Assembly (NCBI GenBank): GCA_946540435.1
Contig: CAMNII010000002.1
Span: 1 to 64,000 of the forward strand
Direction of reading: 5' to 3'
DNA length: 64,000 nt
Origin: an uncultured Prevotella sp.
GTDB lineage: Bacteria > Bacteroidota > Bacteroidia > Bacteroidales > Bacteroidaceae
Shown: piece after piece, positions 26,663 through 37,618 of the stretch
Layout of the letters: each line of letters starts with the position of its first letter
Numbering within the stretch: the stretch's first letter is position 1
The notes under the pieces: generated by a model
The model's database searches: none
What the model was told of the DNA's origin: nothing
The model's input: the letters and a program-made list of their open reading frames with translations, nothing else
Program-made: the position numbers and the translations under genes

Positions 26663-26730
26663 GCCGGACTGCCCGGAGCCGGTTCCTCCTTCACGGGCGT
26701 TCCCAATTTCAAACTACACGGAAAACGCTG

Positions 26731-26840
26731 TATTCCCTAAGAGAATACAGTGTGATCCCTAAGAGAATACGGTGTAATCCCTAAGAGAATACAATGTAAT
26801 CCCTAAGAGAATACAATGTAATCTCTTAGAGAATACAATG
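26731..26840 (+). repeat. five tandem 22-bp repeats
   Basis: Five uninterrupted units of exactly 22 bp with consensus TAATCCCTAAGAGAATACAATG (units at 26731, 26753, 26775, 26797 and 26819). Units 3 and 4 are identical. Unit 1 contains the inverted repeat GTATTC/GAATAC. There are no spacers, so it is not CRISPR. It sits between the convergent Rel and PurF-like genes; the rest of that gap shows only a small GGCGT/ACGCC hairpin at 26842-26853. Confidence 0.92.
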
Positions 26841-26894
26841 TGGCGTAAACGCCTCGACGTAGACTTGGTTGATTTTTCCTTGTCCGCCTTGTCC

Positions 26895-28322
26895 TTATCT
26901 GTCCATGCAATCGGCGGGTGTGATGTCTTCGCCGTCGAAGCAATGGGTGCAGATTTGGCATTTGGGGAGTCCGATGGACTTGATGAGCGTTTCGAGTTTT
27001 GCGAAACGCAGCGTGGTGATGCCCAGCCGGCGGGCAATCTCGTTGACCATCATCTTATATTCCGGCGAGTCGGTGCGGATATATTTTTTCAGGTCGCAGT
27101 CGTCAGTTCCTTCGAAGTCTCTGATAATCCGGCGGGTGATGAGTTCCATATCGCTCTTGGAATTGGTAAAGCCGATATAGGGACAGCCATAGACCAATGG
27201 CGGGCAGGAGATACGCGCATGGACCTCGCGTGCCCCATAGTCAAAGAAGGTCTTGATGTTGTCACGCAGCTGGGTTCCCCTGACGATGCTGTCGTCACAG
27301 ATGACGACACGCTGGTTGTTCAGAATGGCATGATTGGGAATGAGTTTCATCTTGGCTACCAGGTCACGACGCACCTGACTGCCAGGGGTGAACGAGCGCG
27401 GCCACGTGGGGGTGTACTTCAACACGCCTCGCTTATAAGGTATTTTCCGCCCTTCGGCAAAGCCCAGTGCCATGCCCACACCCGAATCGGGTATGCCACA
27501 GACGAAGTCGGCTTCGACATCGTCCTCCTCACCCATCATTCGTCCGTTTCTCTCGCGCACATCCTCGGTATTGATTCCCTCGTAGTCGCTGGTCGGGAAG
27601 CCATAGTACACCCACAGGAAGGCACAGATCTGCTTGCATGTCGAGGGTGGCTGCATCACTTCTATGCCTGTGGCGCGGAGCCTGACGATTTCTCCCGGGC
27701 CTACGTCGCGCAGGATCTTGTAGTCGAGGTTCGGGAAGGCCGTAGACTCACTTGACACGGCAAAGCCTTCGTCTTTCTGTCCGATAATCATCGGGGTGCG
27801 CCCTAAGAAGTCGCGTGCACAGATGATGCCGTCTTCCGTGAGGACGAGCATGGAGCAGGAGCCTTTTATCTTCTTGTATACCAGGTTGATGCCTTCGACA
27901 AATGTCTCACCCATGTTGATGAGCAAGGCCACGAGTTCGGTCTGATTGATTGTGTTGGCGGACTGCTCGGAGAAGTGCATATGAGCATCAAGAAGCTCAC
28001 GGGCAACCTCTTCCAGGTTGTTAATCTTGGCCACCGTGACGACGGCATACCGTCCGAGGTGCGAGTTGACGATGATGGGCTGCGGGTCGGTGTCGCTGAT
28101 GATGCCCAAGCCCTGACAACCTTTGAACTTGCTGAGTTCGTCTTCGAAGCGCGAGCGGAAGTAGTTGCGTTCCAACGAGTGTATGGACCTGTTGAAGCCT
28201 TCTTCCGGGTCGAAGGTCACGAGTCCCGCACGTCGGGTTCCCAGATGAGAGTTATAGTCTGTTCCGTAGAAGAGGTCCTCTACGCAATCTTTTGTCTTGA
28301 TGGTTCCGAAAAAGCCGCCCAT
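26895..28322 (-). CDS. PurF-like amidophosphoribosyltransferase paralogue lacking the N-terminal cysteine
   Basis: A 475-residue protein with the two-domain layout of glutamine PRPP amidotransferase. The C-terminal phosphoribosyltransferase domain has an intact PRPP-binding loop (VVICDDSIVRGTQLRD). The N-terminal Ntn glutaminase domain begins MGGFFGTI where active PurF has C-G-x-x-G with Cys as residue 1. The HRGQE region reads LGTRRAG and the HNGNL region AKINNLEE. Glutamine hydrolysis therefore looks lost. The C-terminus has a cysteine cluster (KCQICTHCFDGED). I recall similar paralogues in Bacteroides beside a conventional PurF, but that gene is not in the window. It may use ammonia or serve another PRPP-dependent role. 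Confidence 0.8.
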   Translation of the reverse strand: MGGFFGTIKTKDCVEDLFYGTDYNSHLGTRRAGLVTFDPEEGFNRSIHSLERNYFRSRFEDELSKFKGCQGLGIISDTDPQPIIVNSHLGRYAVVTVAKINNLEEVARELLDAHMHFSEQSANTINQTELVALLINMGETFVEGINLVYKKIKGSCSMLVLTEDGIICARDFLGRTPMIIGQKDEGFAVSSESTAFPNLDYKILRDVGPGEIVRLRATGIEVMQPPSTCKQICAFLWVYYGFPTSDYEGINTEDVRERNGRMMGEEDDVEADFVCGIPDSGVGMALGFAEGRKIPYKRGVLKYTPTWPRSFTPGSQVRRDLVAKMKLIPNHAILNNQRVVICDDSIVRGTQLRDNIKTFFDYGAREVHARISCPPLVYGCPYIGFTNSKSDMELITRRIIRDFEGTDDCDLKKYIRTDSPEYKMMVNEIARRLGITTLRFAKLETLIKSIGLPKCQICTHCFDGEDITPADCMDR

Positions 28323-28375
28323 GTGGTTATTTCTGCTGTTTGTTGGGTGAATAAAAGAAGTATCTTTAAACGCAA

Positions 28376-28401
28376 CAGGGCGGAAACATAGTTCCGCCCT
28401 G
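28376..28401 (-). terminator. hairpin after the MaoC gene
   Basis: A 10-bp perfect stem (CAGGGCGGAA with TTCCGCCCTG) and a 6-base loop, 12 bases past the MaoC stop and ahead of the PurF-like gene. There is no long T-tract, so it may be only a partial terminator. Confidence 0.55.
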
Positions 28402-28412
28402 CCGTTTGCTTG

Positions 28413-28880
28413 TCATTGGTTGAAATAGTAGAGGAAAGTCGCAAAGCCCTCGAGTGCCGGTTTGCGCTGGCCTTCAATCTCGATGATGAAGTGGATCTCG
28501 GTCTTGCAGATGCCGCGGAGGTTCTGTATGCCGCTGAGGATGGCTTTAGTACGCACGCGGTTGCCGGTGATGACAGGCTGTCCGAAACGCATGTCATTCA
28601 TGCCGTAGTTCACGAGCATCTTGATATTCTTGACTTCAATGATCTGGTTCCACATCGATGGCAGCAGCGAGAGCGTCAGATAGCCATGAGCAATGGTGCT
28701 CTTGTAGGGGCTCTCCTTGGCAGCCCGCTCCGTGTCAACATGTATCCACTGATGGTCATCGGTAGCATCAGCAAAGAGATTGATACGCTCCTGGGTTACT
28801 TCCACCCAGTCGGAAGTGCCTATTTCTTGTCCCAGATGAGACTCGAAGTCTTCGTATGAAGTGATGATTAACTTATCCAT
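28413..28880 (-). CDS. MaoC-like enoyl-CoA hydratase/dehydratase
   Basis: A 155-residue single hot-dog domain protein of the MaoC/R-specific enoyl-CoA hydratase type. The hydratase-2 catalytic motif is present as DATDDHQWIHVDTERA, with Asp and His, followed by KSTIAHGYLTLSLLP. The substrate is a CoA or ACP thioester; it may take part in fatty-acid or short-chain acyl metabolism. It has its own promoter and is followed by a hairpin before the PurF-like gene. Confidence 0.88.
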   Translation of the reverse strand: MDKLIITSYEDFESHLGQEIGTSDWVEVTQERINLFADATDDHQWIHVDTERAAKESPYKSTIAHGYLTLSLLPSMWNQIIEVKNIKMLVNYGMNDMRFGQPVITGNRVRTKAILSGIQNLRGICKTEIHFIIEIEGQRKPALEGFATFLYYFNQ

Positions 28881-28902
28881 TATCCTTGTGCAAAATGCGA
28901 TG

Positions 28903-28910
28903 CAAAATTA
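28903..28910 (-). promoter_or_regulatory. -7 promoter element for the MaoC gene
   Basis: TAATTTTG on the minus strand, 23 bases before the MaoC start. Confidence 0.7.
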
Positions 28911-29007
28911 CGCATTATTTTTGAATAATCCTTGTTTGCGGCCACATATTTTCAATAATAATCGTTAAATTTTTAAATAATCTGTCAGCTCATGCCTGTC
29001 TTTTTAC

Positions 29008-29015
29008 TAATTTTG
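29008..29015 (+). promoter_or_regulatory. -7 promoter element for the M3 peptidase operon
   Basis: TAATTTTG, 26 bases before the M3 peptidase ATG, divergent from the MaoC promoter. Confidence 0.7.
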
Positions 29016-29040
29016 CATTAAATATAGAAGATGTACGCAC

Positions 29041-31131
29041 ATGGACAGTATTTCCGAAACAAATAACAGCACTCACGTCAACCCGTTTTTCACCGAATGG
29101 GACACTCCGCACGGAACAGTTCCCTTCGACAAGATAACCATTCCCGACTACGAAGAGGCCTTCATCGAAGGCATACGGCGTGACAACGAGGAGATTGACA
29201 AGATTGTCAACAACCCCGAGGAACCCACCTTCGACAATACCATGATCTTCCGCGACGAGGAGAAAGGAGAACACTACTACGACTTGCTCGACCGCGTGTC
29301 GAACGTGTTCTCATGCATGTTGAGCGCCGAGACCTGCGACGAGCTGGAGGAACTGGCGCAGAAGATGTCGCCCATCCTCACGCAGCATGCCAACGACGTC
29401 AGGCTCAATCCGAAACTCTTTGCACGCATCAAACAGGTGTACGAGAACCACCGCGAACTCACTCCCGAGGAGGACATGCTGCTGCAGAACAGCTACGACG
29501 GCTTCGTCAGAAGCGGTGCGCTGCTCAGCGACGAAGGCAAGGAGCAGCTGCGGCAACTGACCGAGGAAGCTGGCCTGCTGACACTGCAATTCTCGCAGAA
29601 CCTGCTCAAGGAGATGAAAGCCTTCACCCTGCACCTGACCGACGAGGCAGACCTGGACGGCCTGCCTGACTCGGCCATAGAGGCTGCTGCACAGGCCGCC
29701 CGCGAGCACGACAAGGAGGGATGGCTGTTCACCCTTGACGCACCGAGCTACACCCCCTTCATGACCTACAGCACACGGCGCGAGCTCCGTCGGCAGCTCT
29801 ATATGGCCCGCAACACCGTATGCATTCACGACAACAGCGAGAACAACCTCCGTATCTGCCAGCGACTCATCAACCTGCGCAGGGAGATGGCACAACTGCT
29901 GGGATATGACACCTATGCCGACTACGTGCTGGTGCATCGCATGGCTTCATCGACGGAGAATGTATACAAGCTGCTCAACGACCTGATCGACGCCTACAAG
30001 CCCACCGCCATCAACGAGCGCGACGAGCTGAAAGCCGTTGCCAAGGCTGACTTGGGCGACGAGAAGATGCAACCATGGGATTCGGCATTCTATTCCCACA
30101 AGCTGAAGATGGAGAAATACAATCTCGATGCCGAGATGCTGCGCCCCTACTTCCAGCTGGACAAGGTCATCGAGGGAGTCTTCGGACTGGCCAACCGCCT
30201 CTACGGCATCACCTTCAAGGAGAATGCCGACATTCCCGTCTACCACCCCGACGTGAAAGCCTACGAGGTGACCGACCGCGACGGCAGCTACCTGGCAGTG
30301 TTCTATGCTGACTTCCATCCACGGAAAGGCAAGCAGGGAGGCGCATGGATGACGGAGTTCCAGGGACAATGGATCGACCGCAAAGGCAACAACGTACGCC
30401 CCCACGTGAGTGTCGTCATGAACCTCACGAAGCCCACCGACGACAAGCCGGCACTGCTCACCCTGGGCGAGGTAGAGACGTTCCTCCATGAGTTCGGGCA
30501 TTCGCTCCACGGAATGTTTGCCAACACACGCTTCGAGAGCCTCTCTGGCACCAACGTATGGTGGGACTTCGTGGAACTCCCCTCGCAGTTCATGGAGAAC
30601 TACGCCGTTGAGCGCGACTTCCTGCGCACCTTCGCCTACCACTACCAGACCGGCGAGCCGCTGCCCGACGAGCTCATCGACCGCATCATCAACAGCCGCA
30701 ACTTCATGGTGGCCATGGCTTGCCTCAGACAGGTGTCCTTCGGACTCCTCGACATGGCCTACTATACACAGCGCGAACCCTTCGAGGCCGACATCATGAC
30801 CTTCGAGAAGGAAGCATGGAAACCCGCCATCATCGGACGACAACTCAACGACACATGCATGACCGTGCAGTTCTCACACATCATGGCAGGAGGCTATGCC
30901 GCCGGATACTACAGCTACAAATGGGCCGAAGTGCTCGACGCCGACGCCTTCGCAGTATTCAAGCGCGAAGGCATCTTCAACCCTGCCACGGCACAGCGCT
31001 TCCGCGACTGCGTGCTCTCACGAGGAGGCACGGAGCACCCGATGACTCTGTACAAGCGCTTCAAGGGAGCAGAGCCTACTATCGACGCCCTGCTCGAACG
31101 CAATGGCATCAAGAAGACAGTCACGACATAA
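29041..31131 (+). CDS. M3-family zinc oligopeptidase / peptidyl-dipeptidase
   Basis: A 696-residue cytoplasmic metallopeptidase of the M3 (thimet oligopeptidase/Dcp) family, which degrades short peptides. The zinc-binding motif HEFGH is at about residue 483 (TFLHEFGHSLHGMFA), and the third ligand region downstream is ELPSQFMENYA. There is no signal peptide. Length and the N-terminal helical region fit the Dcp/OpdA group. It starts a run of plus-strand genes with the deaminase 28 bases downstream, suggesting an operon of housekeeping functions. Confidence 0.93.
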   Translation: MDSISETNNSTHVNPFFTEWDTPHGTVPFDKITIPDYEEAFIEGIRRDNEEIDKIVNNPEEPTFDNTMIFRDEEKGEHYYDLLDRVSNVFSCMLSAETCDELEELAQKMSPILTQHANDVRLNPKLFARIKQVYENHRELTPEEDMLLQNSYDGFVRSGALLSDEGKEQLRQLTEEAGLLTLQFSQNLLKEMKAFTLHLTDEADLDGLPDSAIEAAAQAAREHDKEGWLFTLDAPSYTPFMTYSTRRELRRQLYMARNTVCIHDNSENNLRICQRLINLRREMAQLLGYDTYADYVLVHRMASSTENVYKLLNDLIDAYKPTAINERDELKAVAKADLGDEKMQPWDSAFYSHKLKMEKYNLDAEMLRPYFQLDKVIEGVFGLANRLYGITFKENADIPVYHPDVKAYEVTDRDGSYLAVFYADFHPRKGKQGGAWMTEFQGQWIDRKGNNVRPHVSVVMNLTKPTDDKPALLTLGEVETFLHEFGHSLHGMFANTRFESLSGTNVWWDFVELPSQFMENYAVERDFLRTFAYHYQTGEPLPDELIDRIINSRNFMVAMACLRQVSFGLLDMAYYTQREPFEADIMTFEKEAWKPAIIGRQLNDTCMTVQFSHIMAGGYAAGYYSYKWAEVLDADAFAVFKREGIFNPATAQRFRDCVLSRGGTEHPMTLYKRFKGAEPTIDALLERNGIKKTVTT

Positions 31132-31159
31132 CACCATACAATAATATCACCATAGTACG

Positions 31160-31582
31160 ATGAACGACAAACAACACAAACTCGACCAACGCTACCTCAG
31201 AATGGCACGGATATGGGCCGAGAATTCCTATTGCCAGCGCCGACAGGTAGGAGCACTGGTGGTGAAAGACAAGATGATCATCAGCGACGGCTATAACGGC
31301 ACGCCGAGCGGCTTCGAAAACATCTGCGAAGACGACAACGGCGTCACCAAGACCTACGTGCTGCACGCCGAAGCCAATGCCATCACCAAACTGGCACGCT
31401 CGTCGAACAACAGCGACGGCTCGACACTCTACGTCACCGCATCCCCCTGCATAGAATGTGCGAAACTCATCATTCAAAGCGGCATACAGCGGGTGGTTTA
31501 CGGCGAGAAATACCGACTGACCGACGGTATCGAACTGCTGCAGCGCGCTGGCATCGAAGTCGTACTCCTGGAAAACGAATAA
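31160..31582 (+). CDS. dCMP deaminase family protein
   Basis: A 140-residue zinc-dependent cytidine/deoxycytidylate deaminase, which converts dCMP to dUMP for thymidylate synthesis. Zinc motifs are HAEANAI (His plus catalytic Glu) and SPCIECAKL (two Cys). The N-terminal part SYCQRRQVGALVVKD is typical of the dCMP deaminase branch. It lies between the M3 peptidase and the S41 protease with short gaps. Confidence 0.92.
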   Translation: MNDKQHKLDQRYLRMARIWAENSYCQRRQVGALVVKDKMIISDGYNGTPSGFENICEDDNGVTKTYVLHAEANAITKLARSSNNSDGSTLYVTASPCIECAKLIIQSGIQRVVYGEKYRLTDGIELLQRAGIEVVLLENE

Positions 31583-31596
31583 TCATCACATCCCTC

Positions 31597-33234
31597 ATGG
31601 CAGAAACAAACAACAAAAACCGTTTCACACCGCTGATCATGGCTGCATGCACCGTCGTCGGCATCATCATCGGAACATTCTATACCAGCCATTTCTCAGG
31701 AAATCGGCTGAACATCATCAACTCAGGAAGCAACCGGCTGGGAAACCTCCTCCACCTCATCGACGACCAATACGTCGACCCCATCAACATCGACTCACTC
31801 GTCGACGCCGTCATCCCGCAGATACTCACAGGACTCGACCCACACTCCGTCTATATCAGCGCCGAAGAGATGGAAGTCACCAACGACGACCTGAAAGGGT
31901 CGTTCTCTGGAATAGGTATTGAGTTCACCATCCGTCAGGACACCATACACGTGCAGAACGTCATTGCAGGAGGACCGGCAGAACGGGCAGGACTGCTGGC
32001 CGGCGACAAGATTGTCACCGTCGACGGCAATGCCTTCACCGGCGACACCATCGACAATGCCACCGCCATGCGCCGCCTGAAGGGACCGGAAGGCTCAAAA
32101 GTCACCGTCAGCGTGGTACGCTTCGGCCACGAAGGCACCACCGACTACACCATCACGCGCGGCGAGATACCGCTAAAGAGCATCACGGCCGCATACATGA
32201 TTAACGACAACACCGGATATATACGCATCAAGAACTTCGGAGAAACAACATACCTGGAACTCATCAACGCACTTGCCGACCTGACCCTGCACGAAATGAA
32301 AGAACTGATCATCGACATGCGAGGCAACACAGGAGGACTACTCCACCGCGCCGTGCAAATCATCAACGAGTTCCTGCCCCGCAACCAGCTCATCGTCTAC
32401 ACCGAAGGACGACGCTCACCAAGACAGGAGTTCAGAAGCGACGGACACGGACACTATGCCGACATACCACTCATCGTACTCATCGACGAGCAGTCCGCAT
32501 CGGCAACGGAAATCTTTGCCGGCGCCATCCAAGACAACGACAGAGGAACCATCATCGGACGACGCTCCTTCGGAAAAGGACTCGTGCAGCAACAAATAGA
32601 GTTCTCCGACCACAGCATCATCCGACTCACCGTCGCACGATACTACACCCCCTCCGGACGGTGCATACAAAAGCCCTACACAGCAGGAACAGACAGCGAC
32701 TATGAGCTCGACTTGATGAACCGCTACGAACATGGAGAATTCTTCAACCAGGACAGCATCAAGCACGACGGACCCGAATTCTTCACACGCAGCGGAAGGA
32801 CAGTCTACGGAGGAGGAGGCATCACCCCCGACATCTTCGTCGCCGAAGACACCACCGACTACACATCCTACTACCAGCAGGCTGCCATGAGCGGACTCAT
32901 CCTGCAGTTCGCCTACACCTACACCGATGACAACCGGCCCAAGCTACAGACGATAACCGACTACCGGGAACTCGAAGACTACCTGCTCAAGCAAAACATC
33001 GTCGAGAAATTCGTCAACTATGCCGACAGCCACGGACTCAAGCGGCGCAACATCATGATACAACGCTCAAGGAAACTGCTCGAGCGATATGTCGTCAGCA
33101 GAATCATCTACAACATGCTCAACGAAGAAGCATGGACACAATACGTCAATGGCGACGACCCCGTCATACGAAAGGCACTGGACGTTATCGGCAAAGGAGA
33201 GGCTTTCCCCAAGAAACCATCGGACAATGAATAG
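31597..33234 (+). CDS. S41 C-terminal processing protease (CtpA-like)
   Basis: A 545-residue membrane-anchored or secreted serine protease. It starts at ATG 31597; the ORF track's longer start reads through the deaminase gene. An uncleaved-looking hydrophobic segment (FTPLIMAACTVVGIIIGTFY) is followed by a tail-binding region, a PDZ domain (about 95-165; FSGIGIEFTIRQD, IAGGPAERAGLLAGDKIV) and the catalytic domain with DEQSASATEIFAGAI (Ser) and GRRSFGKGLVQ (Lys). Such proteases trim or degrade envelope proteins. The stop overlaps the next gene's start by 8 bases. Confidence 0.92.
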   Translation: MAETNNKNRFTPLIMAACTVVGIIIGTFYTSHFSGNRLNIINSGSNRLGNLLHLIDDQYVDPINIDSLVDAVIPQILTGLDPHSVYISAEEMEVTNDDLKGSFSGIGIEFTIRQDTIHVQNVIAGGPAERAGLLAGDKIVTVDGNAFTGDTIDNATAMRRLKGPEGSKVTVSVVRFGHEGTTDYTITRGEIPLKSITAAYMINDNTGYIRIKNFGETTYLELINALADLTLHEMKELIIDMRGNTGGLLHRAVQIINEFLPRNQLIVYTEGRRSPRQEFRSDGHGHYADIPLIVLIDEQSASATEIFAGAIQDNDRGTIIGRRSFGKGLVQQQIEFSDHSIIRLTVARYYTPSGRCIQKPYTAGTDSDYELDLMNRYEHGEFFNQDSIKHDGPEFFTRSGRTVYGGGGITPDIFVAEDTTDYTSYYQQAAMSGLILQFAYTYTDDNRPKLQTITDYRELEDYLLKQNIVEKFVNYADSHGLKRRNIMIQRSRKLLERYVVSRIIYNMLNEEAWTQYVNGDDPVIRKALDVIGKGEAFPKKPSDNE

Positions 33235-33790
33235 CAAACAGGAGTTGCGAAGAACTATCAAGCAACAAAAGCAACGCTACACACAAGAGGAACTGCGCAA
33301 GCAGTCGGAACCTATCATCAGCCGGCTGCTTGCCCATCCCGCCATCCGACAAGCGTCAACCATCCTGTTCTACCACTCCCTGCCCGACGAAGTATATACC
33401 CACGACGCCATCACCCGACTCGTCAACGACGGCAAGCAAATCCTGCTGCCAAAAGTCATCGGCGAGAGAATGACACTGCTACCCTACTCCGCACACCTGC
33501 AACAGGGTGCTTTCGGCATCTACGAACCGGAAGACAACCGCGAAGAGGACAATCCGGGAACAAAGCCAAGACTCTTCCAGACGGCAGTCATCCCCGGCGT
33601 AGCCTTCGACAGCCAAGGCCATCGCCTGGGACGAGGCAAAGGCTACTACGACCGCTACTTCAACGAAAACATATTCACCACCGACAACCTTCCACGACCT
33701 TACCTCATCGGCCTTTGCTTCCCGTTCCAACTACTCGAAGCCATACCCGCCGAACCCCACGACCTCATCGTCGATGAAGTCATCTGCTGA
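33227..33790 (+). CDS. 5-formyltetrahydrofolate cyclo-ligase
   Basis: A 187-residue ATP-dependent enzyme converting 5-formyl-THF to 5,10-methenyl-THF. It starts at MNSKQELRRTIKQQKQ (33227), overlapping the S41 protease stop; the N-terminus in the ORF track belongs to another frame. Motifs are TILFYHSLPDEVYT and the signature GVAFDSQGHRLGRGKGYYDRYF. It is the last gene of this plus-strand run. The following 315 bases hold a promoter near the end but no gene I can support. Confidence 0.92.
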   Translation: MNSKQELRRTIKQQKQRYTQEELRKQSEPIISRLLAHPAIRQASTILFYHSLPDEVYTHDAITRLVNDGKQILLPKVIGERMTLLPYSAHLQQGAFGIYEPEDNREEDNPGTKPRLFQTAVIPGVAFDSQGHRLGRGKGYYDRYFNENIFTTDNLPRPYLIGLCFPFQLLEAIPAEPHDLIVDEVIC

Positions 33791-34061
33791 AGAACAGGCA
33801 CCTGCGGAGCACACATCATCGGACGAGTAGCCCATGCTCCACCAGAAAACCTCATCCTTTCCTCTTCACTCTTCTTTTTATTCGTAATAGTAGACAAGTT
33901 ACTCCATCTCAACATATTTAGGCTCCTTTGATAAGAGGAGACGGCCATCATGCGGGGGATAAAAAACTTATTTTATGTTCAGCCCGCCCTTTTTAAATCA
34001 AAATCTTCACGACCATGAGAACAAACACGCTCGTTTTCTTCTCTCTTAATCAGATTTTTCG

Positions 34062-34069
34062 TAACTTTG
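34062..34069 (+). promoter_or_regulatory. -7 promoter element for the ABC-F gene
   Basis: TAACTTTG, 37 bases before the ABC-F ATG. The rest of the 33791-34061 gap is AT-rich and shows no further recognisable element. Confidence 0.72.
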
Positions 34070-34090
34070 CACCCGCAAATAATATAATAA

Positions 34091-35725
<1,635 letters not shown>

Positions 35726-35802
35726 TGCCTTTGGCACGGTTTTTGCTATATCCACAGTAGCAGGCCTTCCCACCTGCACACTACTCATATTATAAAACTA
35801 CT

Positions 35803-36426
35803 ATGGAAGAAAAAGACATTAAAAAGGAAAAAGAAATCCTCAACGAAGAGGAAACAACAGATAACCGGGAAACGCAGGAAACGGAAGATACGCCTACACC
35901 AGACGAGCCGAAGGATGCTGAGGATGAAGTGAATGCTGAGAATGCTGAGAATGCTGAAGAGGCCAAAGAGCCGGAAGCACCCGCAGAGCCCTCCCTCGAA
36001 GAAGAGAACGCCAAACTGCGCGACCAGCTGCTCCGCACCATCGCTGAATTCGACAACTACAAGAAACGCACCCTCAAAGAAAAGACGGAACTCATCCTCA
36101 ACGGGGGCGAAAAGACCATTACAGCCATCCTTCCCGTGCTCGACGACTTTGAACGGGCACTGGCCGACACCCACACCGACGACGCTCAAGCCGTCAAAGA
36201 AGGGATGGACCTCATCTTCAAAAAGTTCATCAAAACGCTTGAAAGCCTCGGCGTGAAGAAAATCGACACCGACGGACAAGACTTTGACGTCGACTTCCAC
36301 GAAGCCATCGCCATGGTACCCGGGATGGGCGACGACAAGAAAGGAAAAGTCATCGACTGTGTGCAGACCGGCTACATGCTCAACGACAAAGTCATCAGAC
36401 ATGCCAAAGTGGCAGTAGGACAATAA
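35803..36426 (+). CDS. grpE: GrpE nucleotide exchange factor
   Basis: A 207-residue co-chaperone that releases ADP from DnaK. A long acidic, low-complexity N-terminus (about 1-65) contains three near-perfect 9-bp repeats encoding NAENAENAEEA. The coiled-coil and beta-wing core follow (LRDQLLRTIAEFDNYKKRTLKEK and ending VIDCVQTGYMLNDKVIRHAKVAV). The gene is 14 bases upstream of dnaJ, the usual chaperone pair; dnaK is elsewhere. Confidence 0.95.
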   Translation: MEEKDIKKEKEILNEEETTDNRETQETEDTPTPDEPKDAEDEVNAENAENAEEAKEPEAPAEPSLEEENAKLRDQLLRTIAEFDNYKKRTLKEKTELILNGGEKTITAILPVLDDFERALADTHTDDAQAVKEGMDLIFKKFIKTLESLGVKKIDTDGQDFDVDFHEAIAMVPGMGDDKKGKVIDCVQTGYMLNDKVIRHAKVAVGQ

Positions 36427-36440
36427 ATAATTGAACAACT

Positions 36441-37610
36441 ATGGCACAGAAACGTGATTACTATGAAGTTCTTGGCGTTGACAAGAAAGCCACTGAGGAT
36501 GAAATCAAGAAAGCCTATCGGAAGATAGCCATCAAATACCACCCCGACCGTAACCCCGGCAACAAAGAGGCCGAGGAGAAATTCAAAGAGGCTGCCGAAG
36601 CCTATGATGTCCTGCACGACCCACAGAAACGGCAGCAATACGACCAGTTCGGATTCGATGCACCAGGCGGTTTCGGAGGTTTCTCAAGCGGAGGATTCTC
36701 CATGGACGACATCTTCTCGCAGTTCGGCAGCGTCTTCAGCGACTTCTTCGGAGGCGGAGGAGGATTCTCTGGATTCTCTTCGGGCTTCGGAGGCGGCAAC
36801 GCACAAAGGCAATACCGAGGCAGCGACCTGCGGTTGAAAGTACGCCTCACCCTGCAGGAGGTAGCCACCGGCGTGACGAAGAAGTTTAAAGTAAAGAAAG
36901 ATGTGCAGTGCCCGCACTGCCACGGAACAGGCGCTGAAGGCAACAGTTCCTCAGAAACCTGCCCCACCTGCCAGGGACGAGGCGTCGTCGTCAAGACCGT
37001 GCGTACGATGCTCGGAATGATGCAGACACAGCAAGAGTGCCCCACCTGCCACGGAGAAGGAAAGGTCATCAAAAACAAATGCCACCACTGCAACGGAACG
37101 GGAGTCGTCAAGGGCGAGGAAGTCGTCGAGATAAACATCCCGGCAGGTGTTGCCGACGGAATGGTCGTCAATGTCCCCGGCAAAGGAAATGCCGGCGCCC
37201 ATAACGGCGTCAATGGCAACATACAGGTATTCATAGAAGAAGAACCCAACAACACCTTCATCCGCGACCATCAGGACGTCATCTACAATCTGCTGCTCGA
37301 CTTCCCGACGGCAGCACTCGGCGGACAGGTAGAAATACCGACCATCGACGGCGGACGTGTACGTGTAAAGATAGAGCCTGGCACCCAACCCGGCAAGACT
37401 CTCCGGCTCAGGGGAAAAGGTCTGCCAGCCGTCCAGGGCTACGGACAGGGATGGGGCGACCTCGTCGTCAATGTCAGCGTGTATGTTCCAAAAGAACTAT
37501 CACGCGACGAGAAAGAAGTCCTCGAACGCTTCCGCAACAGCGACAATTTCCAAGGTGACGCCTCTACCAAACGCTCTATCTTCGAAAAGTTCAGAAACTA
37601 CTTCTCATAA
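36441..37610 (+). CDS. dnaJ: DnaJ chaperone
   Basis: A 389-residue class I Hsp40. The J domain (1-70) has the HPD motif (KYHPDRNPG). A Gly/Phe-rich linker follows (about 75-120). The zinc region has four repeats: [24 protein letters not shown] and CHHCNGTG. The C-terminal substrate-binding domains complete it. It stimulates DnaK ATPase. It is preceded by grpE and followed 8 bases later by the GH76 gene, which might be read through. Confidence 0.96.
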   Translation: MAQKRDYYEVLGVDKKATEDEIKKAYRKIAIKYHPDRNPGNKEAEEKFKEAAEAYDVLHDPQKRQQYDQFGFDAPGGFGGFSSGGFSMDDIFSQFGSVFSDFFGGGGGFSGFSSGFGGGNAQRQYRGSDLRLKVRLTLQEVATGVTKKFKVKKDVQCPHCHGTGAEGNSSSETCPTCQGRGVVVKTVRTMLGMMQTQQECPTCHGEGKVIKNKCHHCNGTGVVKGEEVVEINIPAGVADGMVVNVPGKGNAGAHNGVNGNIQVFIEEEPNNTFIRDHQDVIYNLLLDFPTAALGGQVEIPTIDGGRVRVKIEPGTQPGKTLRLRGKGLPAVQGYGQGWGDLVVNVSVYVPKELSRDEKEVLERFRNSDNFQGDASTKRSIFEKFRNYFS

Positions 37611-37618
37611 AAAACACG

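Noticed and set aside
26731-26840. CRISPR array
   Set aside because: Units are contiguous and exactly 22 bp with no variable spacers, and no cas genes are nearby. The same applies to the arrays at 52.7-53.1 kb and the hairpin units at 15.7 and 21.4 kb.
26838-27755. 305-residue plus-strand ORF opposite the PurF-like gene
   Set aside because: Antisense to a protein with a clear PRPP motif; no homology features and it starts within the 22-bp array.
31456-31596. Upstream start of the S41 protease ORF
   Set aside because: It lies within the dCMP deaminase gene; the membrane anchor begins after ATG 31597.
33700-33951. Minus-strand ORF in the gap before the ABC-F gene
   Set aside because: It overlaps the end of the cyclo-ligase gene and shows no start context, promoter or motif.
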